Source: Thermoprotei archaeon (GTDB lineage: Archaea; Thermoproteota; Thermoprotei; Thermofilales; B20-G17). From it: DNA of 6,406 nucleotides. Within the stretch, counting starts at the first letter, position 1; the number at the start of each line of letters is the position of its first letter. Location: assembly GCA_003649515.1 (NCBI GenBank), contig QMSC01000071.1, positions 1 to 6,406 on the forward strand, in the 5' to 3' direction. Both the position numbers and the translations under genes were made by a program. Shown piece after piece: positions 1 to 5,484 of the stretch. Below the pieces are notes generated by a model that was given only the letters and a program-made list of their open reading frames with translations, ran no database searches and was not told where the DNA came from.

Positions 1-90
1 GTCTTGGAGAGGCTTCTGGAGGACGAGGAGGTGAGGGCTACGATCGCTAGGAAGCTTGGGGAACTCCTGCCCTGGGGTGGGTGTGCGTGA
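1..90 (+). CDS. C-terminal end of an unidentified upstream protein (partial)
   Basis: Frame 1 is open from the first base to a TGA at 88-90 and gives the last 29 residues of a protein, ending in ELLPWGGCA. The piece is charged and rich in Leu, Glu and Arg, apparently helical, and GC-rich with AGG/GAG/CTT codons like the start of the next gene. No motif is present, so no function can be given. Its stop codon overlaps the GTG start of the Cas4-like gene by four bases (GTGA, 87-90), so the two are very likely translated from one mRNA. It is therefore possible that the Cas4-like gene belongs functionally to this upstream operon and not to the methyltransferase module. Coding status is inferred from frame continuity and the stop/start overlap. 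Confidence 0.6.
   Translation, partial: VLERLLEDEEVRATIARKLGELLPWGGCA
76..79 (+). promoter_or_regulatory. Shine-Dalgarno GGTG that decides the Cas4-like start
   Basis: GGTG lies in a G-rich run (74-81) seven bases before the GTG at 87, matching the GGTGAT core complementary to archaeal 16S rRNA ends. The in-frame GTG at 81 lies too close to this site to use it. GTG 87 also forms a four-base overlap with the preceding stop, so it is preferred. Confidence 0.5.
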
Positions 91-734
91 GCAGCCTAGA
101 CGAGGCTGAGACGCTTGGGGAACGCTTCATAAGGGAGCTGGCAGACCACATGATGAGGAAGTACCACGAGAGACACGAAGAACTCAGAAAGAGGCTCGGC
201 GGGGACGTAGACGAGCTCTACTTCGTCCACGAACTCTGCGAATGCAGAAGAAAGAGGCTGATGAGGAAGCTGTACCCTGAGCTGGAGCTGGCGAGGCTCT
301 TCGAACCACAGATAATGCTGGGAGAGCTAGTCCACGTAGCAGTAGAAAGCCTGACGCAAAGCCAACACGAAGTCCTAAAACACAAAACCCTAGAGGAAGA
401 CGGAAAGAAAGTTCGCATAGTGGGAACAATAGACATCTACCACCCAGAGAGCGAGACGGTGGTGGAAGTGAAGTACGCAAGGAAGCTAGACTCAGACACG
501 CCACTAGAACACCACAAGCTACAGGCAAGCCTATACGCATGGCTAGCAAACGCAAAAACAGCAGAAATATGGTACATAACCCCCGAAGGCATTAGGACAT
601 ATTACCAAATAGAGCCTATAAATGAAAATGACGTGAAAACGCTCATAAAAAATCTAAAGATACCGATGTGGCCAAAGTGGGAATGCCGGTATTGCCAATA
701 TATTAATGTGTGCGGAGCAAATAGTAGGTTTTAA
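87..734 (+). CDS. Cas4/RecB-like PD-(D/E)XK nuclease with Fe-S cysteines
   Basis: Predicted Cas4/Dna2-type single-strand DNA exonuclease of 215 residues, within the usual Cas4 range of about 180-220. Visible from the GTG at 87: a cysteine pair near residues 51-53 (HELCECRRKR), GELVH with His 83, GTIDIY with Asp 116, EVKY with Glu 127 and Lys 129, and HKLQASLYAWL with Gln 146 and Tyr 150. A C-terminal C-X2-C-X5-C follows (Cys 200, 203, 209). Together these are the metal-binding catalytic residues and the four-cysteine 4Fe-4S cluster of the Cas4 family, all intact. No Cas1, Cas2 or repeat array is nearby, so this is a standalone Cas4-like protein and a link to CRISPR adaptation is not supported. 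The methyltransferase ribosome binding site begins directly behind its stop. Base composition falls sharply near 590-600, inside the C-terminal third. Family call is firm; biological role is not. Confidence 0.85.
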   Translation: MSSLDEAETLGERFIRELADHMMRKYHERHEELRKRLGGDVDELYFVHELCECRRKRLMRKLYPELELARLFEPQIMLGELVHVAVESLTQSQHEVLKHKTLEEDGKKVRIVGTIDIYHPESETVVEVKYARKLDSDTPLEHHKLQASLYAWLANAKTAEIWYITPEGIRTYYQIEPINENDVKTLIKNLKIPMWPKWECRYCQYINVCGANSRF

Positions 735-735
735 T

Positions 736-739
736 GGTG
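736..739 (+). promoter_or_regulatory. Shine-Dalgarno GGTG for the methyltransferase
   Basis: GGTG sits one base after the TAA stop of the Cas4-like gene and six bases before the GTG at 746. It fixes the start: the first residues PYLVDIFCGCGG run straight into methyltransferase motif I, so no later start is possible. The placement implies translation from a transcript that continues out of the Cas4-like gene. Confidence 0.6.
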
Positions 740-745
740 TAAAAC

Positions 746-1858
746 GTGCCATATTTAGTCGACATATTCTGTGGTTGCGGTGGAGCCTCCCTCGGGTTCG
801 CGCTCGCCGGCTTCGAGATAGTTGCAGCGCTAGATGTGGACCGAAATGCGTGCAAAACTTACGAGATGAACTTAGGAGTGAAGCCTATCCGTGCAGACGC
901 CTTTGAACTGGATCCAATGTCCCTCCTCTCGGAAACAGGACTGACCAAAAGGGAGTTAGATGTGCTCGTGGCTTGCCCTCCTTGTCAACCGTTCAGCAGA
1001 TGGGCAAAAACGAACGGAAATCCTAAAAACGACGATCGCAGATTTCTAGTCCCTCTAGTTGCTGAATTTGTGGAGGCTTTTCTTCCCAAATTTTTGGTTT
1101 TCGAGAATGTTCCGCGGCTCTTAAAACATCCTTGGAGAACGTACCTCGACTCGCTGTTGAAAAAGCTAACTAAACTGGGCTACGTATATGAAAAGAAGGT
1201 AGTTAACGCTGTCGATTACGGGATCCCTCAGAACCGCCGACGCTTGCTACTCGTGGCCGCCGACTATTACACATTTAAGCGCTGTCGAGTAAGGCACTTG
1301 ATTCCACCCACTACGGTAAGTCAAAGGAGAACTGTGAGAGATGCCATCAGCGACCTCCCTCCTCTAAAAGCTGGAGAAAGTCACCCGGCAATATCGAACC
1401 ACGTGGCTCCCTGCCTCTCGCCGGAGAAGCTAGAGCTCGTTAAGATGATACCCAAAGACGGAGGGACATTGTTGATGCTTCCTAAAAAGTATCACCTTCC
1501 CTGCCAACTGAGAGGAGGCTTCAATAACGCTTGGTCGCGAATGCGGTGGGATGAACCGGCGCCGACTCTCACAACGCGTTGCACTAACCCCTCTAGCGGC
1601 CGCTTTCTCCATCCTGAGCAGGATAGAGCTGTCACTCCTAGAGAGGCAGCTAGGTTACAGAGCTTTCCTGACTGGTTCACATTTCCTCAGTCGGTGACAA
1701 TAGCTGCTAGATTGATAGGAGACGCCACTCCTCCTTTGTTAATGATGACCGTAGCTAAGCACTTGTACTGCGTTGGGAATACATCTGCGAGGGAATGGCG
1801 TTTCGGTGAAAAATGCCCTTCAGAAATAGTCCTACTTTTACCTAAGTCTCCTTTATAG
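746..1858 (+). CDS. DNA (cytosine-5) methyltransferase
   Basis: Transfers a methyl group from S-adenosylmethionine to carbon 5 of cytosine in a short DNA target. The 370 residues carry the standard motif order: I, DIFCGCGGASLGF (6-18), for SAM binding; IV, CPPCQPFS (77-84), with catalytic Cys 80; VI, ENVPR (120-124); VIII, QNRRR (162-166); a target-recognition region of about 120 residues (roughly 170-295); IX, TPREAARLQSFPD (297-309); and X, IGDATPP (324-330). Motif X usually reads GNAVPP, so Asn to Asp at 326 is a small oddity. All catalytic residues are present and the gene looks active. The recognised sequence cannot be read from the protein. The GTG start has a GGTG site six bases upstream. 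It lies 11 bases after the Cas4-like gene and directly before the HerA-type gene, where it would act as the self-marking enzyme. Confidence 0.95.
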   Translation: MPYLVDIFCGCGGASLGFALAGFEIVAALDVDRNACKTYEMNLGVKPIRADAFELDPMSLLSETGLTKRELDVLVACPPCQPFSRWAKTNGNPKNDDRRFLVPLVAEFVEAFLPKFLVFENVPRLLKHPWRTYLDSLLKKLTKLGYVYEKKVVNAVDYGIPQNRRRLLLVAADYYTFKRCRVRHLIPPTTVSQRRTVRDAISDLPPLKAGESHPAISNHVAPCLSPEKLELVKMIPKDGGTLLMLPKKYHLPCQLRGGFNNAWSRMRWDEPAPTLTTRCTNPSSGRFLHPEQDRAVTPREAARLQSFPDWFTFPQSVTIAARLIGDATPPLLMMTVAKHLYCVGNTSAREWRFGEKCPSEIVLLLPKSPL

Positions 1859-1868
1859 TTGTATGAAT

Positions 1869-1910
1869 GGTTGATTCAACCGAAATACTTAAGTACCTCT
1901 TCAACCAAAA
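1869..1910 (+). promoter_or_regulatory. Repeat cluster around the HerA promoter, candidate operator
   Basis: TTCAACCGAAA (1875-1885) and TTCAACCAAAA (1900-1910) are direct repeats matching at 10 of 11 bases, 25 bases apart, one on each side of the TATA box. The first copy is also the right arm of an inverted repeat, GGTTGA-T-TCAACC (1869-1881), which abuts the BRE. Repeats bracketing the TATA box, spaced near two to two and a half helical turns, are what one expects of a repressor or activator site in archaea. The regulator is unknown. The N-terminal winged helix of the NurA-like protein is one candidate by inference only. Confidence 0.45.
1881..1896 (+). promoter_or_regulatory. Archaeal BRE/TATA promoter for the HerA-type gene
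   Basis: A purine-rich BRE-like CGAAA (1881-1885) is followed by the TATA-like, palindromic TACTTAAGTA (1886-1895). The centre is about 28 bases before the ATG at 1919, which predicts transcription start within a few bases of that ATG and thus a leaderless mRNA. No Shine-Dalgarno site precedes the ATG, which fits. The promoter lies between the methyltransferase stop (1856-1858) and the HerA start, so the effector genes can be expressed separately from the methyltransferase. Confidence 0.6.
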
Positions 1911-1918
1911 CTCTACAC

Positions 1919-3394
1919 ATGAGCGCGTATACCTCCCGAATAGGAACGACTGTGGAGGGGTGCTCCTTCAGCAGAATTTACTTCGTGTTGGAGCCTGGAG
2001 AGAAGGTCTCTCCGGGAGAGCTGGTAAAAGTAGAGGTAAACCGCGACATTTACGTTATTTGCCGGGTATTGGAGGCTAAGGTCGTCTCCGAGTACGACAA
2101 ACCCTCTAGAGTCTACACTCGTCGCATACTCAGACTCGAGGCCAATCCCTCGGATGTGGCGCCTGGACGTTTTGTTTTGGTGGAAGCGGAAACCATAGAA
2201 GAGTTGCGCCGGGAGGAAAACGATTGGAAAGTGACTAATGTTTCAAGCCTAGTTGCTGCAGGATCTCCGGTCTATCGTTTAGGCGATTTAGCTAAGTTGC
2301 TCTTGGGATTTCCGCCCGAAGACCGAGGACTACACATAGGTGAGCTGTGGACAGGAACCACTAGTGGTTCCTGTCCAGTAACTTTGGACCCCAATGAGGT
2401 TCTCCCGCGGCACGTGTTAATCGTCGGTACGACAGGGACTGGGAAGTCTTATGCGTTGGGAGTATTGGCTGAGGAGTTAAGCAAGTTAGGGATACGCCAC
2501 ATTCACGTAGATGTTCACGGCGAGTTCCTAACGGCGGCAAAGGAGCTCGGGGGGAAGATTATGGTTCCTGGAGACGACCTTACCATTAGACTGAGTTCTC
2601 TCTCCGAGCTGGAGCTCATCGAATTAATTCCTGGTTTGACGGAACTCCAATCTGAGATAGTACGTCGTGCCTTCTTGGAGCTGAAAAAGGCGGGGGGAGA
2701 CTTTACCGTAGACGACCTAGTCGACGAGATAGAACGCGTAGCTCCGCTTTTTAGAGCTAGAAACGATACCGTACTTAACGCCAAAGCTAGGGCCGCTTTG
2801 TTGAATAGAGTGAGGATAATAGGACGCGGCGTTGATTGGAAGTCTTTATTGGACAAACCCACGTTTATCGACATAGATTGTAGGTACCTCATCCATTCCG
2901 AGCTTCAGGCGCTCACCGCAGCTCTAGCGAGGGAGCTGTTGGAACTTCTAAGAGACGAGAGTGTACGAAAGCGACTTCGTGGAGTTGTGCTGTCTATAGA
3001 CGAGGCTCACCTATTTCTTCCACCAAGAGGGCGAGAATTTGCTCCATCGGCTTCCGTCCTGGGGGAGGTCATACGGTTCGGACGTCACTATGGGCTGTGC
3101 CTTGTGCTAATAACGCAGTCTCCCATGGACATAGACCGTAGAGTCATCCGCACGACCAACACTAGGCTGATATTCGCAATCGAGCCAGATCAACTTGAAG
3201 CACTTCGTGGAGTGTTTGCTGACGCTCCTGCGGAAGTCATAAGGAACTTGCCGAAGCTTGAAAGAGGCGTGTGCCTTCTGACAGGAAGCAGAGAAACCGT
3301 GCGCCATGCCGTACTCTTGAGGATTAGGAGGAGAAAAACAACCCACGGCGGAGAAACCCCCAAGCTAATAGAAAATAAGGGTGATGAGATGTGA
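1919..3394 (+). CDS. HerA-family hexameric DNA-pumping ATPase
   Basis: Predicted ring ATPase of the FtsK/HerA superfamily that moves along double-stranded DNA and drives a partner nuclease. The 491 residues from ATG 1919 start with a HAS-barrel-like beta domain (about 1-100, SAYTSRIGTTVEG at the front). Then follow Walker A GTTGTGKS (170-177), the HerA motif HVDVHGEF (196-203), Walker B with LSIDEAHLF (Asp 361, Glu 362), the arginine-containing RFGRHYG (386-392), and the sensor-like LITQSP with Gln 400. Length fits archaeal HerA. An upstream in-frame TTG (1859) would add 20 residues encoded by the promoter and repeat cluster, so ATG 1919 is chosen. Its end overlaps the NurA-like gene by four bases (GTGA), the classic arrangement of a HerA-NurA pair. 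The linker before Walker A is encoded by a perfect 30-base palindrome. Confidence 0.92.
   Translation: MSAYTSRIGTTVEGCSFSRIYFVLEPGEKVSPGELVKVEVNRDIYVICRVLEAKVVSEYDKPSRVYTRRILRLEANPSDVAPGRFVLVEAETIEELRREENDWKVTNVSSLVAAGSPVYRLGDLAKLLLGFPPEDRGLHIGELWTGTTSGSCPVTLDPNEVLPRHVLIVGTTGTGKSYALGVLAEELSKLGIRHIHVDVHGEFLTAAKELGGKIMVPGDDLTIRLSSLSELELIELIPGLTELQSEIVRRAFLELKKAGGDFTVDDLVDEIERVAPLFRARNDTVLNAKARAALLNRVRIIGRGVDWKSLLDKPTFIDIDCRYLIHSELQALTAALARELLELLRDESVRKRLRGVVLSIDEAHLFLPPRGREFAPSASVLGEVIRFGRHYGLCLVLITQSPMDIDRRVIRTTNTRLIFAIEPDQLEALRGVFADAPAEVIRNLPKLERGVCLLTGSRETVRHAVLLRIRRRKTTHGGETPKLIENKGDEM
2348..2377. repeat. Perfect 30-base palindrome inside the HerA-type gene
   Basis: The 15-base arm TGGACAGGAACCACT (2348-2362) is followed at once by its exact reverse complement (2363-2377), with no spacer and ACTAGT at the centre. 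The flanking bases (G at 2347, G at 2378) do not pair, so the symmetry has sharp ends. It stays in frame and encodes a Gly/Ser/Thr-rich linker (WTGTTSGSCP) between the barrel domain and Walker A. As DNA it could bind a two-fold symmetric protein or extrude a cruciform; as RNA it would fold into a very stable hairpin about 430 bases into the HerA message. Its function is unknown. Confidence 0.95.
3379..3385 (+). promoter_or_regulatory. Shine-Dalgarno GGGTGAT for the NurA-like gene
   Basis: GGGTGAT inside the last codons of the HerA-type gene matches the archaeal anti-Shine-Dalgarno core and lies five bases before the GTG at 3391. With the GTGA stop/start overlap it supports translational coupling, hence matched amounts of ATPase and nuclease. 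Confidence 0.7.
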
Positions 3395-5484
3395 GTCGCC
3401 GTAAACGAAAACGTCCAAGGTTAGAAGATATAATACTAGAAATTCTGAAGGTGGCTCCAAATCGTGAAGCAACGCTGTCGCAGTTATTTAGAGAGATAAG
3501 GACGAACTACGGGTTGAAGGTGACTTACCAAGCTGTATCGAAGGCTGCTAAATTGCTTGCAGAACGAGGGAAAGTCGTTAGAAGGAGACGAGGCGCTTAT
3601 GTCGTTTACAAACTTCCGTATTTGCCTTTAGACACATTCACAAAGATCGAAACGTGGAGTATAAGAGACGAATTCGACAGAGATAGGACGCTGGCGAAGA
3701 AGGAAATAATTTATGGCTACGTAGATAGGGTGGCGGATGTTTGGAGTAAGTACATCGAGTTTTCCGGAGGAAAGTTGAGGCGATATTTTAGACTTACTGC
3801 CCAAGCATTGCTAAATGAAAATCCTCACGAACTATTTTACCGATTGGCGAAGTGGTTGGTCGATAATCATAAAAAAGCAGTTCACGCGTACGAAGAAGCC
3901 AAGAAGAAGAGGGACATAAACCTGTCAGAAAAAATAAAAAGACATATACGGGCGCTTGAACATCTCGCCAAGCGCGTATTTAACCGAGGTTTGGGTATAC
4001 CGGCAGACAAGCGAAGAGGAGGCCCGTTTTTGTTGAAGTACAATTTTCATAAGGGCGAAGACGAGTCTGCAGTCGACCTAGAAGCCGTAAAGAAGTTCTT
4101 GATGCGTTCAGTAGTAGGAGAAAGGTTCCTTGAAATAAGGAAGGTTCAAAAACCAAAATACCCCTGTCTTCACATAAGCACAGACGCATCTAGGTACATA
4201 CTCAGGCCTCCTATAGAAGAAATTGGCGAGACGCTTATACCTACGTGGATTCCTCCGGCAGCATACGTACAAACGGTCTCTGCCTGCATAGATATATTCG
4301 AGGACTGGGAGGACTATGATATCTATCCTCGTCCAGTAAGTTCTGATCCCAGAAGCATACCCTACGACTACTTCGTAGAGCCAACTGAAATTCTCGAGGA
4401 ATCGGATCCCCTCTTACGTCAGAGACTCGTGCAAACAGCACAAGAAGGCGCGCTCTACGATAGAGATGAGGAAGCATTAAGATTAGGGTGGACAGGCTAT
4501 AGATACCGCAAAGAATCGCCTAAATCAGCTTACATCGTTTTTAGAGATGGCCGTCTGTTTCCGCTAGAGCACTTTTGGGGCGATTACGTACGTCGTTCTC
4601 CTCACGGCTATAGAGTTAGGAATGCAGCCAACAGATTCAGAGAAATTGCGAATACCTACGCGAAGGAAGCGAAGTATTGGGGGGTAGTCAAGTGTCCGTC
4701 TGTCGAGATCATAGCGCCAGTAGTAATTTGGTACATGAAGTATGGTCATCCCAACGGTCAGATTTGGAACGAACTAGATGACGATGAATTCCTATCTATA
4801 ATGAGGAATCCGCTTCCCGACCAAGTAGTGGTTCTCGAGCTATTTAGGGGGCTCAGAGATCGCGTGGCGCCAGATGAGGTAATTCTCACATTTCGTGTAG
4901 TTAGGCCGTTTTACTCTATGTGTGAAGATTGGATTGCTCTGAATTGGTTTAAAAATATCGAAGAACTTAAGGATCACCTAATAGAAGTGGAGAGGACGAA
5001 GTGGGGACTAAAAAGTAAAGATGAATTAGACGAGGAAACAAAGAGTTATGTTGAGGCGTTTTCTGAAATGTGCATGAGAACGGCAGTTATGCACTTGTAC
5101 GTGGGAGTTCCACGACACGTAGTCTACGAGACCGTCAAAGTGCGTCTTCCTCGTTATGAAGTGCTTATTGACCCAGGCATCATCGACGATGCGTGGAACG
5201 ACATAGATAGAATAGGCGATGAAAATCTCATCAAACTTGAACAGTTCAGCGAACGAGCTGTTACGCGATTGTTAACTGCATTGAGCGACGAAAGAAAAGC
5301 GATGGACCTTTATCCTGAGGAGGAATTAAGCGAGGTAGAACGAGGTGCGGGAGATATATTAACACCTAAAGTGTCGTTATTAGCGCATTATTATGCTAAA
5401 GATGTAGCTAAAGATTTAGGACAAGCGGTTCTTGTGACCATCTTCAAAAAATTATTAGAGCGATGGGGGTGGCCGAGAAGTTGA
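3391..5484 (+). CDS. Large NurA-like nuclease with N-terminal winged helix
   Basis: Probable nuclease partner of the preceding HerA-type ATPase, 697 residues against about 330-450 for ordinary NurA. A basic head (RRKRKRPR) leads into a winged-helix-like domain (about 10-75, ending RRRRGAYVVYKL). A helical, charged region (about 90-205) follows. From about 258 NurA-type motifs appear in order: HISTDAS with Asp 265 (family DGS motif), an acidic helix (DRDEEALR, Glu 360/361 as the likely metal ligand), YIVFRDGRLFP with Asp 386, WGVVKCPS with Lys 434, MHLYVGVP (567-574), LPRYEV with Glu 590, and LLAHYYAKDV with His 666. This assignment rests on motif order and operon position; overall similarity is low. 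The winged helix could recognise DNA or act as a regulator. The start is set by GGGTGAT and the four-base overlap with the ATPase gene. Codons are more AT-rich than in the two genes before it. Confidence 0.75.
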   Translation: MSRRKRKRPRLEDIILEILKVAPNREATLSQLFREIRTNYGLKVTYQAVSKAAKLLAERGKVVRRRRGAYVVYKLPYLPLDTFTKIETWSIRDEFDRDRTLAKKEIIYGYVDRVADVWSKYIEFSGGKLRRYFRLTAQALLNENPHELFYRLAKWLVDNHKKAVHAYEEAKKKRDINLSEKIKRHIRALEHLAKRVFNRGLGIPADKRRGGPFLLKYNFHKGEDESAVDLEAVKKFLMRSVVGERFLEIRKVQKPKYPCLHISTDASRYILRPPIEEIGETLIPTWIPPAAYVQTVSACIDIFEDWEDYDIYPRPVSSDPRSIPYDYFVEPTEILEESDPLLRQRLVQTAQEGALYDRDEEALRLGWTGYRYRKESPKSAYIVFRDGRLFPLEHFWGDYVRRSPHGYRVRNAANRFREIANTYAKEAKYWGVVKCPSVEIIAPVVIWYMKYGHPNGQIWNELDDDEFLSIMRNPLPDQVVVLELFRGLRDRVAPDEVILTFRVVRPFYSMCEDWIALNWFKNIEELKDHLIEVERTKWGLKSKDELDEETKSYVEAFSEMCMRTAVMHLYVGVPRHVVYETVKVRLPRYEVLIDPGIIDDAWNDIDRIGDENLIKLEQFSERAVTRLLTALSDERKAMDLYPEEELSEVERGAGDILTPKVSLLAHYYAKDVAKDLGQAVLVTIFKKLLERWGWPRS

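Noticed and set aside
184..555. Antisense open frame of 123 codons opposite the Cas4-like gene
   Set aside because: Low-complexity Arg/Leu/Ser-rich translation without motifs, opposite a gene with intact catalytic residues; a composition shadow.
87..734. CRISPR-Cas adaptation locus, because of the Cas4-like gene
   Set aside because: No Cas1, Cas2, effector gene or regularly spaced repeats anywhere in the window.
1859..1918. N-terminal extension of the HerA-type protein from a TTG at 1859
   Set aside because: These 60 bases hold the BRE/TATA and repeat cluster, no ribosome site precedes the TTG, and HerA homology begins right after ATG 1919.
2515..2892. Antisense open frame of 125 codons opposite the HerA-type gene
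   Set aside because: Ser-rich translation with no recognisable features, lying across conserved ATPase sequence.
4304..4337. Imperfect inverted repeat centred on GATATC in the NurA-like gene
   Set aside because: Arms ACTGG/CCAGT and GAGGA/TCCTC pair only with bulges, and it encodes ordinary protein sequence; not clearly beyond chance.
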